Shown here: positions 1 through 5,752 of the stretch, one piece after another
Layout of the letters: each line of letters begins with the position of its first letter
Numbering within the stretch: position 1 is the first letter of the stretch
Source: Lachnospiraceae bacterium
GTDB lineage: Bacteria; Bacillota; Clostridia; Lachnospirales; Lachnospiraceae
Reading direction: 5' to 3'
NCBI GenBank assembly: GCA_009774155.1
Contig: VSNE01000133.1
Coordinates: 1-7,216, forward strand
Length of the DNA stretch: 7,216 nt
Position numbers and translations under genes: made by a program
Notes under the pieces: generated by a model
What the model was told of the DNA's origin: nothing
Databases searched by the model: none
The model's input: the letters and a program-made list of their open reading frames with translations, nothing else

Positions 1-147
1 TTTGCATATGAAATCCTGATAATGAGAGAATGATTTTAATACTTCATTCAGTTTGAAGCACCGGCAACCTGCCCAGGCGAAGTTGAGAAACGCGTGCGCA
101 TTCTGGATAATGTCATCCGCTATCTGTGCGTTCGTAAGGAAGCATAA
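1..147 (+). CDS. rpsF: 30S ribosomal protein S6, C-terminal part only, with two in-frame stops near the window edge
   Basis: S6 is a small-subunit ribosomal protein that pairs with S18 on the platform of the 30S subunit. Frame 1 reads FAYEI at the window edge and, from base 40, YFIQFEAP, then VEKRVRILDNVIRYLCVRKEA-type sequence to a TAA at 145-147. That matches the usual S6 C-terminus, and ssb and rpsR follow as in most Firmicutes. The N-terminal half lies outside the window. Between these parts, codons 16-39 read ILIMRE, TGA (31-33), F, TAA (37-39), where the family normally has something like INKMREGFY. The frame is kept on both sides, so these are substitutions, not a frameshift. Sequencing or assembly error at a contig end is more likely than a true pseudogene. 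Identification is firm; integrity is uncertain. Confidence 0.85.
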
Positions 148-159
148 AGACAGCTTATA

Positions 160-167
160 AGAGGTGA
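160..167 (+). promoter_or_regulatory. ribosome binding site that decides the ssb start
   Basis: The purine-rich AGAGGTGA lies 9 bases from its GAGG core to the ATG at 174. A TTG at 168 in the same frame would leave only 3 bases after GAGG, too close for initiation, so ATG 174 is preferred. Confidence 0.7.
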
Positions 168-173
168 TTGTTA

Positions 174-626
174 ATGAATAAAGTAATTTTAATGGGACGT
201 CTGACCAGAGACCCGGAGGTTCGCTACTCCAGCGGTGAGACAGCAACAGCCGTTGCGAGATTTACCTTGGCGGTAGATCGCAGATTTGCAAGAAGAGACA
301 GCGAGCAGACTGCAGATTTTATCGGATGTGTTGCATTTGGAAGAAATGCGGAATTTATTGAGAAGTATTTCCGTCAGGGAATGCGTGTGACAATCTGCGG
401 ACGTATTCAGACAGGAAGCTATACGAACAGGGACGGAAACAAAGTCTATACGACCGATGTGGTGGTAGAAGAGCAGGAGTTTGCAGAGAGCAAGGCTGCG
501 TCGGATGCAAACCGCAGTATGGGCGGCGGGTATCAGGCCGCGCCTGCGCCAAGCCCTATGGGGGCGGCCGGCGATGGGTTTATGAATATCCCGGATGGAA
601 TTGATGAAGAATTACCTTTCAATTAA
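174..626 (+). CDS. ssb: single-stranded DNA-binding protein SSB
   Basis: SSB coats single-stranded DNA during replication, repair and recombination and recruits partner proteins through its C-terminal tip. The 150-residue product starts MNKVILMGRLTRDPEVRY, the classic OB-fold opening. The fold continues through FTLAVDRRF and DFIGCVAFGRNAEFIEKYF to about residue 105. A Gly/Ala/Pro-rich flexible linker follows, and the protein ends in the acidic tip IDEELPFN (143-150), equivalent to the family's DDDLPF motif that binds partner proteins. Length is normal for a Firmicutes housekeeping SSB. It lies 26 bases after rpsF and 41 bases before rpsR, consistent with a single S6-SSB-S18 operon. The promoter must be upstream of the window. 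The start at ATG 174 is chosen over TTG 168 because of ribosome binding site spacing. Confidence 0.97.
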   Translation: MNKVILMGRLTRDPEVRYSSGETATAVARFTLAVDRRFARRDSEQTADFIGCVAFGRNAEFIEKYFRQGMRVTICGRIQTGSYTNRDGNKVYTTDVVVEEQEFAESKAASDANRSMGGGYQAAPAPSPMGAAGDGFMNIPDGIDEELPFN

Positions 627-667
627 CAATCGGATTTGATAAAAGAATGTGAAAAGGAGGAACCATC

Positions 668-931
668 ATGGCTTACACCAAAAATGAAAAGGGCGACGCT
701 CCAAAGATGAGAAGAGGCGGACGCAGAAGAAAGAAAGTTTGCGTATTCTGCGGTAAAGAGAATAATGAGATTGATTACAAAGATGTCAATAAATTAAAAA
801 GATATGTTTCCGAGAGAGGCAAGATCCTTCCGAGAAGAATCACCGGAAACTGTGCAAAGCATCAGAGAGCGCTTACAGTTGCAATTAAAAGAGCGAGACA
901 TATTTCTCTTATGCCGTATACAGCAGAATAA
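668..931 (+). CDS. rpsR: 30S ribosomal protein S18, cysteine-containing (C+) form
   Basis: S18 binds the small subunit platform next to S6. The 87-residue product has a basic N-terminal tail (MRRGGRRRKK) and the family core IDYKDVNKLKRYVSERGKI, then LPRRITGNCAKHQR and a basic C-terminal helix. Cys25 and Cys28 (CVFC), Cys62 and His65 (NCAKH) form a likely zinc-binding set. S18 exists in lineages with and without these cysteines, and this is the cysteine-bearing type. A strong AAGGAGG at 654-660 lies 7 bases before the ATG. It is the last gene of the rpsF-ssb-rpsR operon, with an intrinsic terminator directly after it. Zinc binding is inferred from the motif only. Confidence 0.97.
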   Translation: MAYTKNEKGDAPKMRRGGRRRKKVCVFCGKENNEIDYKDVNKLKRYVSERGKILPRRITGNCAKHQRALTVAIKRARHISLMPYTAE

Positions 932-942
932 GAACAACTTTT

Positions 943-973
943 CGGGCACCGCTTCGGCGGTGCTCGTTTTTTT
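943..973 (+). terminator. intrinsic terminator of the rpsF-ssb-rpsR operon
   Basis: A 10-bp GC-rich stem (943-952 with 957-966, one G-U pair) closes on a stable TTCG tetraloop and is followed by seven T residues (967-973). It begins 12 bases after the rpsR stop codon, separating this operon from gdpP. Confidence 0.95.
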
Positions 974-976
974 ACC

Positions 977-1005
977 TTGTTCGCGGAAGCGGATAATGAT
1001 ATAAT
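977..1005 (+). promoter_or_regulatory. probable sigma-A promoter of the gdpP-rplI-dnaB unit, extended -10 type
   Basis: A consensus TATAAT at 1000-1005 is preceded by TG at 997-998, giving a perfect TGnTATAAT extended -10. A weak -35 (TTGTTC, 977-982) lies 17 bases upstream. It starts 4 bases after the preceding terminator's T-run, which fits a fresh transcription start near 1012 for gdpP and the genes after it. Confidence 0.8.
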
Positions 1006-1014
1006 GTCCACATA

Positions 1015-1060
1015 GGCAAGGATTGGTGCGCAGCCGGAGGCAATAAGCCTGCGTTGTGCC
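1015..1060 (+). other. possible structured RNA leader of gdpP
   Basis: The roughly 88-base untranslated region between the predicted transcription start and the gdpP ATG can fold into one interrupted hairpin. GGCA (1015-1018) pairs with TGCC (1057-1060), GCGC (1028-1031) with GCGT (1051-1054), and AGGC (1038-1041) with GCCT (1047-1050) around an AATAA loop. I recognise no known riboswitch class. The pairs are short and may be chance. Confidence 0.3.
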
Positions 1061-1099
1061 TGTCGTACTGCAAAGTTGAATTTGACAAGGAAAAAGGCA

Positions 1100-3142
1100 A
1101 TGAAAAGGAATGTGAAATTAAAAGGTCCTCTCCGCATGTATGTGCGATGGCCGCTGTATCTAACTGCACTCTTAATAGCCGCAAATGTGGGAGTCTATCT
1201 GATGTCCAGCCATGCCGGACTGCTTATGGCTGTATTTGTACTGGTTTATGCCATAATTGCAGGGATTTTGTATGCCCATAATAAACCTATCGCCTATACG
1301 GAGCTGGTGACCTTTGCAACTCAGTATGGGCAGATTCAGAAAAATCTTCTGAAGGAGCTTTCAATTCCCTACGCTTTACTGGAGTCGGACGGGAAAATAA
1401 TCTGGATGAATAAAAAGTTTACGGAGATTACCGGAAAAAATGCGGCGTACAGTCGTTTTATCGGCGCTGTATTTCCGGAACTGAATCGGAATGTGCTTCC
1501 CAGCACAGAAGATCCCAGTATATTTCTGGAGCTGACATATGGGGAATCCGATTTTCGGGTTGAGATGAAGCGGATCACCATGGGGGAAGCATTGGAGAGC
1601 AGCGGTCTTCTGAATGAAATGGATTTTGAGGAGTGCCTGATTGCGCTGTATCTGTTCGACATTACAGAGATTAACCGATATATCCGGGAAAACCAGGAAC
1701 AGCGCATGGCAGCCGGGCTGGTATATATCGACAATTATGATGAAGCTCTGGAGAATGTGGAGGAGGTTCGGACTTCTCTTCTGGTAGCTCTGATTGAGAG
1801 AAAAATCAATAAATATTTTAACGCTTATGACGGTATTGTGCGGAAGCTGGAGAAGGATCGTTTCTTTATTGTAATGCAGGAAAAAGCGCTTACTCAGATT
1901 CGGGAGAATAAATTCGATCTTCTGCAGGATATCAAAACGGTCAATATTGGCAATGAGATGGCAATTACTTTGAGCATCAGCATTGGTTCCGGGGGCGCGT
2001 CTTATATGGATTGCATGGAATATGCCCGCAGCGCCATGGATCTGGCATTGGCCCGCGGCGGAGACCAGGCGGTTGTGAAGTCAAAGGATCAGATTACGTA
2101 TTACGGCGGGAAGACTCAGCAGGTGGAGAAAAACACAAGGGTAAAAGCCAGAGTGAAAGCGCAGGCGTTCAGAGAGATTGTGGAGGCCAAGGACAAGGTT
2201 GTGGTCATGGGGCATAAGCTTCCGGACGCAGATGCCTTTGGCGCGGCAGTAGGCATCTACCGTGCGGTAAAGACGCTGAATAAGAAGGTATATATTGTAG
2301 TTAATGAGGTAAGTACTTCTGTGCGTCCAATGCTGGAGGCATTTGAGGAGCTGAACAGCGGGGAGCCGAATATTGTCATCAAAAGCAGTCAGGCAAGGGA
2401 GGTCGTGGATCGGAATACAGCCGTTATTGTTGTGGATACGAATCGTCCAAGCTATACGGAATGTGAAGATATTCTGTCAATGACGCCTACGGTAGTTGTA
2501 TTTGACCATCATAGAAGAGGCAGCGAAATTATCAGCCATGCAGTGCTTTCTTATATAGAACCGAATGCCTCCTCTGCCTGTGAGATGGTATCTGAAATTC
2601 TTCAGTATTTTGCAGATAATGTGCGGCTGAAGGGCGGTGAAGCAGACTGCATTTATGCCGGCATTATGATTGATACAGACAATTTTGTAACTAAAACGGG
2701 AGTCCGCACATTTGAAGCGGCAGCATTTTTAAGGCGCTGCGGCGCGGATGTGACCCGTGTACGGAAAATGTTCCGCAATGATATGTCAGAATACAAAGCG
2801 CGTGCGGAGGCTGTCCGCCATGCGGAGGTATATCACGGCTTTGCGCTGTCTGTCTGCCCGGGCAAAGGTCTGGTGAGTCCTACGATTGTGGGGGCGCAGG
2901 CGGCAAATGAGCTGCTGAATATTATCGGAGTCCGTGCCTCTATTGTGCTGACAGAGTATAATGGACGGATTTATGTAAGCGCACGCTCCATTGATGAAGT
3001 GAATGTGCAGATTATTATGGAAAAAATGGGCGGCGGCGGTCATCTGAATGTGGCCGGCGCGCAGTTGGAGTGTTCTCTGGAAGAGGCTATGAAGCTTGTT
3101 CGGGAGACATTAGATAAGATGATTGAGGAAGGGGAATTGTAA
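1100..3142 (+). CDS. gdpP: membrane cyclic-di-AMP phosphodiesterase GdpP (YybT family)
   Basis: GdpP hydrolyses cyclic di-AMP to pApA and so sets the level of this second messenger, which governs potassium, osmotic and cell-wall homeostasis. The 680-residue product has two N-terminal membrane helices (about 17-35 and 40-59), a PAS-like sensory region (about 75-170) and a degenerate GGDEF domain (about 180-315). In that domain the signature site reads LEKDRF (250-255), so cyclase activity is not expected. A DHH-DHHA1 phosphodiesterase follows. Its metal-binding residues are visible: H372/D376/D378 (HKLPDAD), D446 (VVDTN), D469-H470-H471 (DHH) and D525 (IDTD). GGGGH at 644-648 marks DHHA1. ATG 1100 is chosen, with AAGG at 1087-1090. 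An in-frame TTG at 1076 would add eight residues and has no better ribosome binding site. The stop overlaps the rplI start by one base, suggesting translational coupling. Confidence 0.96.
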   Translation: MKRNVKLKGPLRMYVRWPLYLTALLIAANVGVYLMSSHAGLLMAVFVLVYAIIAGILYAHNKPIAYTELVTFATQYGQIQKNLLKELSIPYALLESDGKIIWMNKKFTEITGKNAAYSRFIGAVFPELNRNVLPSTEDPSIFLELTYGESDFRVEMKRITMGEALESSGLLNEMDFEECLIALYLFDITEINRYIRENQEQRMAAGLVYIDNYDEALENVEEVRTSLLVALIERKINKYFNAYDGIVRKLEKDRFFIVMQEKALTQIRENKFDLLQDIKTVNIGNEMAITLSISIGSGGASYMDCMEYARSAMDLALARGGDQAVVKSKDQITYYGGKTQQVEKNTRVKARVKAQAFREIVEAKDKVVVMGHKLPDADAFGAAVGIYRAVKTLNKKVYIVVNEVSTSVRPMLEAFEELNSGEPNIVIKSSQAREVVDRNTAVIVVDTNRPSYTECEDILSMTPTVVVFDHHRRGSEIISHAVLSYIEPNASSACEMVSEILQYFADNVRLKGGEADCIYAGIMIDTDNFVTKTGVRTFEAAAFLRRCGADVTRVRKMFRNDMSEYKARAEAVRHAEVYHGFALSVCPGKGLVSPTIVGAQAANELLNIIGVRASIVLTEYNGRIYVSARSIDEVNVQIIMEKMGGGGHLNVAGAQLECSLEEAMKLVRETLDKMIEEGEL

Positions 3143-3588
3143 TGAAAGTAATTTTGCTGGAGGATGTAAAGAATCTTGGGAAGAAAGGCCAGCTTGTGGA
3201 GGTCAGCGACGGATATGCCAGGAATTATATTTTTGCGAAAAAGCTGGGGCTGGAAGCAACTTCAAAAAATTTGAATGATCTTAAGCTTCAGAAGGCGCAT
3301 GAGGATAAGCTGGCAGCTCAGAGGCTGGAGGACGCCAAGGCATTTGCAGCGGATCTTGAGAAGGTACAGGTAGTGCTGAAGCTGAAGACCGGAGAGGGAG
3401 GAAAGCTTTTCGGTTCTGTTTCTTCCAAGGAAATTGCGCAGGCGGCAAAGGAGCAGTTTCATCTGGAAATTGATAAAAAGAAGCTGGTTCTTCCTAACCC
3501 GATTAGAGCGGTGGGAACAACCATCGTTCCGGTTAAGCTTCATCCTCAGGTGACCGGGGAATTAAAGGTAGTTGTACAGGAGGCATAA
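3142..3588 (+). CDS. rplI: 50S ribosomal protein L9
   Basis: L9 binds 23S rRNA near the L1 stalk and reaches out from the ribosome; it helps reading-frame maintenance. The 148-residue product is the usual size. It begins MKVILLEDVKNLGKKG, and its N-terminal RNA-binding domain carries the family signature G13xxG16xxxxV21xxG24YxxN28Y. A long charged helix (about 41-75) links to the C-terminal domain (about 80-148), which contains KLFGSVSS and the PNPIRAVG segment. The ATG overlaps the gdpP stop as TAATG. A purine-rich stretch inside the end of gdpP (GAGGAAGGGG, 3125-3134) can serve as ribosome binding site. Its position between gdpP and dnaB is the common Firmicutes order. Confidence 0.98.
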   Translation: MKVILLEDVKNLGKKGQLVEVSDGYARNYIFAKKLGLEATSKNLNDLKLQKAHEDKLAAQRLEDAKAFAADLEKVQVVLKLKTGEGGKLFGSVSSKEIAQAAKEQFHLEIDKKKLVLPNPIRAVGTTIVPVKLHPQVTGELKVVVQEA

Positions 3589-3605
3589 AGCGGGGAGAGA
3601 AAAAG

Positions 3606-4958
3606 ATGGAGGAAGCAGTCATAAAACGTGTGATGCCGCATGATGACGAGGCGGAAAGCTCTGTCATCGGCGCTATGCTTATAGATAATGAAGCGATTAT
3701 GGTTGCCTCGGAGCTCATTACAGGTGAAGATTTCTACCAGAAGCAGTTGGGTATTGTCTATAATACGATGGTGGAGCTATATAGTGAAGGGAAGCCCGTG
3801 GAGCCGGTCATTCTTCACGCCAGTCTCCGGGAAAAGGGGATGCCGGAAGAGGTTTGCGGGCTCGAACATATTCTGCAGTGGATGAATCAGACGCTTACCT
3901 CCGCGAATATAAAATATTATGCGGAAATTGTGTCGGAAAAATCTGTTGCCAGACGTCTGATCCGCCTGAACGAAGAGATTGCGAATACCTGTTATGCCGG
4001 ATCTGAAAAGCTAGAGGATACTCTGGCGGAGGCAGAGAAGCGGGTTTTTGATTTGGTGCAGAGGGGCGGCGGGAATGAATTTGTTCCTATTCGCCAGGTT
4101 GTCATCAATGTGATGAAGAAGATTGATGCAGCCTCCAGAGCCAGAGGGAGAGTTACCGGACTGGAAACGGGCTTTATGGATTTGGACTATAAGACTTCCG
4201 GGCTTCAGCCCTCAGATCTGGTGCTGATAGCGGCCAGGCCCTCCATGGGTAAGACTGCGTTTGTGCTGAATCTGGCGCAGCATATGGCATTCAAGAGAAA
4301 TCATGCCGTTGCGGTTTTCAGCCTGGAGATGTCTAAAGAACAGTTGGTAAATCGTATGCTGTCCCTGGAGTCTCATGTGGATGCGCAGAAAATTCGTACC
4401 GGACGTCTGACAGACGAGGAATGGATGAATCTGGTGGAGGGTTCTGCTAATATTGCGAATTCTAAGCTGATAATTGATGACACTCCGGGTATCTCACTGT
4501 CTCTGCTGCGTTCAAAATGCCGAAGGCTAAAGATAGAACATGATATTCAGATTGTAATTATTGATTATCTGCAGCTGATGAGCGGGGATAATAACGGCAG
4601 CGCGGCCTCCAGGCAACAGGAAATTTCGGATATTTCACGGGGACTTAAGGCGCTTGCCCGTGAACTGAATGTCCCGGTGGTGGCTTTGTCTCAGTTAAGC
4701 CGTGCGGTGGAGCAAAGGCCGGATCACAGACCCATGCTTTCGGACCTGCGTGAATCCGGGGCGATTGAGCAGGATGCGGATGTAGTTATGTTTCTGTACA
4801 GGGAAGGTTATTATAACCGGGATTTATCTGAGGCGCAGCAGCGGGTGGCTGAGGTTATTATCGCCAAGCAGCGCAACGGGCCTATAGGAACAGTGAATCT
4901 TCTGTGGATGCCGGAGCTTACGAAATTCAGCGATATGGAGCGCAGCCCGGAACAATGA
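3606..4958 (+). CDS. dnaB: replicative DNA helicase DnaB (DnaC in Bacillus naming)
   Basis: DnaB is the hexameric helicase that unwinds DNA ahead of the replication fork using ATP and recruits primase. The 450-residue product has the usual two parts: an all-helical N-terminal domain (about 1-150, opening with PHDDEAESSVIGAML) and a RecA-like motor domain. Visible motor motifs are Walker A ARPSMGKT (210-217, catalytic Lys216), Walker B IVIIDYLQL (D320), the ALSQLSR sensor segment, ESGAIEQDAD (383-392) and the KQRNGPIGT arginine-finger region (421-429). No intein interrupts it. The ribosome binding site GGGGAGA (3592-3598) is 7 bases before the ATG, and the gene starts 17 bases after rplI, so it shares the gdpP transcript. 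No clear terminator follows it. Confidence 0.98.
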   Translation: MEEAVIKRVMPHDDEAESSVIGAMLIDNEAIMVASELITGEDFYQKQLGIVYNTMVELYSEGKPVEPVILHASLREKGMPEEVCGLEHILQWMNQTLTSANIKYYAEIVSEKSVARRLIRLNEEIANTCYAGSEKLEDTLAEAEKRVFDLVQRGGGNEFVPIRQVVINVMKKIDAASRARGRVTGLETGFMDLDYKTSGLQPSDLVLIAARPSMGKTAFVLNLAQHMAFKRNHAVAVFSLEMSKEQLVNRMLSLESHVDAQKIRTGRLTDEEWMNLVEGSANIANSKLIIDDTPGISLSLLRSKCRRLKIEHDIQIVIIDYLQLMSGDNNGSAASRQQEISDISRGLKALARELNVPVVALSQLSRAVEQRPDHRPMLSDLRESGAIEQDADVVMFLYREGYYNRDLSEAQQRVAEVIIAKQRNGPIGTVNLLWMPELTKFSDMERSPEQ

Positions 4959-5004
4959 TAAGCGGCTGTATGGCAGAATAGTGGCTTTTGATGTAAATTT
5001 CCAC

Positions 5005-5033
5005 TTGTATATTGGAGGTATTTATATTAAAAT
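5005..5033 (+). promoter_or_regulatory. probable promoter of the ferredoxin gene
   Basis: TTGTAT (5005-5010) and TAAAAT (5028-5033) are 17 bases apart and resemble -35 and -10 boxes; the -10 matches five of six consensus bases and the -35 three of six. The implied transcript would have a leader of about 45 bases. The A+T-rich gap between dnaB and the ferredoxin (4959-5084) holds nothing else I can identify. Confidence 0.5.
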
Positions 5034-5084
5034 AGATGCAGAACCTGATAAGGTATCGGAAAATATTTAAGGAGGATTAGTATC

Positions 5085-5255
5085 ATGGCATACGTTATTT
5101 CTGATGAATGTGTCGCTTGCGGCTCCTGCGCAGACGTCTGTCCGGCAGAGGCTATCTCTGAAGGGGATGGAAAATATGTAATTGATGCAGATGCTTGCCT
5201 GGAGTGCGGCACCTGTGAAGCAGAGTGCCCGAATGGTGCAATTTCTGCTGAGTAA
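5085..5255 (+). CDS. clostridial-type 2[4Fe-4S] ferredoxin
   Basis: This is a small soluble low-potential electron carrier for cytoplasmic redox enzymes such as pyruvate:ferredoxin oxidoreductase and hydrogenases. Its 56 residues hold two matching CxxCxxCxxxCP motifs: Cys9, 12, 15, 19 and Cys38, 41, 44, 48, with prolines at 20 and 49. Together they bind two [4Fe-4S] clusters in the usual crossed way. The two halves are internal repeats, and the length matches clostridial ferredoxins. A full AAGGAGG (5069-5075) lies 9 bases before the ATG. The gene sits 126 bases after dnaB, has a likely promoter of its own and a strong terminator after it, so it looks monocistronic. Its redox partner cannot be read from this context. 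Confidence 0.96.
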   Translation: MAYVISDECVACGSCADVCPAEAISEGDGKYVIDADACLECGTCEAECPNGAISAE

Positions 5256-5269
5256 TTTTATTACGGCAT

Positions 5270-5305
5270 AAAAAGACATAGTCCTAAAGGACTATGTCTT
5301 TTTTT
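5270..5305 (+). terminator. intrinsic terminator of the ferredoxin gene and landing site of the intron
   Basis: A perfect 10-bp stem (5275-5284 with 5289-5298) closes on a TAAA loop. It is preceded by five A and followed by seven T (5299-5305), so the helix can extend by A-T pairs and may act in both directions. The intron begins two bases after the T-run. Confidence 0.96.
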
Positions 5306-5306
5306 G
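5302..5306 (+). other. IBS1, 5' exon pairing site of the intron
   Basis: TTTTG ends the 5' exon and is fully complementary to CAAAA at 5508-5512 in the intron. Such short pairings, plus the terminator stem, direct group IIC insertion. Assigned by complementarity. Confidence 0.6.
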
Positions 5307-5324
5307 GTGCGCCCGGCGGCGCAC
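5307..5324 (+). repeat. perfect inverted repeat at the intron 5' terminus
   Basis: GTGCGCC (5307-5313) and GGCGCAC (5318-5324) can form a perfect 7-bp hairpin around CGGC. It includes the 5' splice consensus bases and lies directly behind the ferredoxin terminator hairpin. Confidence 0.8.
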
Positions 5325-5502
5325 GTTTCTTAAGGGTTAAAGTCCCAAATCCGCCCGGTAGTGGGAAGGATATAGCCGAAGGCAAGGGTGTCCACCGTGA
5401 GGTGGAATCTGAAGGAAGCCGGATGTGAGGAACATACTAACTCGCGGGCAAATCTCTGGTCTGACGAACAGAAATCTCATATAAGGTTATGCATGAGGGT
5501 AA

Positions 5503-5518
5503 GGCTGCAAAACAGGCC
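5503..5518 (+). other. EBS1-bearing stem-loop in intron domain I
   Basis: GGCT (5503-5506) pairs with GGCC (5515-5518, one G-U) and presents GCAAAACA in an 8-base loop. CAAAA (5508-5512) is complementary to the last five bases of the 5' exon, as expected for exon-binding site 1. Confidence 0.55.
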
Positions 5519-5752
5519 AAAGCCCGATAACTACACGGAATCATGCATGATAAATGAGGCAGATGGATGGAGAGGAAGAAATGTGTGATACCCGGGGAGG
5601 TCTGTGCGGCACGCCTTGAAAGAGGTAACCACCGCCCAAAGCGGTGCTGAACGCACAGAAGTCAGCAGAGGTCATAGTAGTGGGAGTTTTTTTTCCATGA
5701 AGGACCGAATCAATAGGAGTCTTAAGTACGACCCGGAAAGGAGAAACGGACA

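Noticed and set aside
168..173. TTG start two codons upstream for ssb
   Set aside because: It lies only 3 bases from the ribosome binding site core, while ATG 174 has proper spacing and gives the conserved MNKVIL start.
1015..1060. A ydaO-type c-di-AMP riboswitch in front of gdpP
   Set aside because: The leader is too short and I see none of the conserved class features, so only an unnamed possible structure is reported.
1076..1099. TTG start eight codons upstream for gdpP
   Set aside because: No suitable ribosome binding site precedes it; ATG 1100 has an AAGG at 9 bases and is a more usual start codon.
862..1281. Several short open frames on both strands around the rpsR terminator and gdpP promoter
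   Set aside because: They run across the terminator and promoter or overlap rpsR and gdpP in other frames, lack ribosome binding sites and show no recognisable protein.
4979..5005. AGTGG/CCACT inverted repeat after dnaB as a terminator
   Set aside because: The stem is only 5 bp with a 16-base loop, and no T-run follows.
5388..5588. A 66-codon open frame before the reverse transcriptase gene
   Set aside because: It lies within ribozyme domain I, which includes the EBS1 loop, and has no recognisable protein features; RNA structure explains the sequence.
5687..5694. Run of eight T as an intrinsic terminator within the intron
   Set aside because: No stable hairpin immediately precedes it; it probably belongs to the linker between ribozyme domains.
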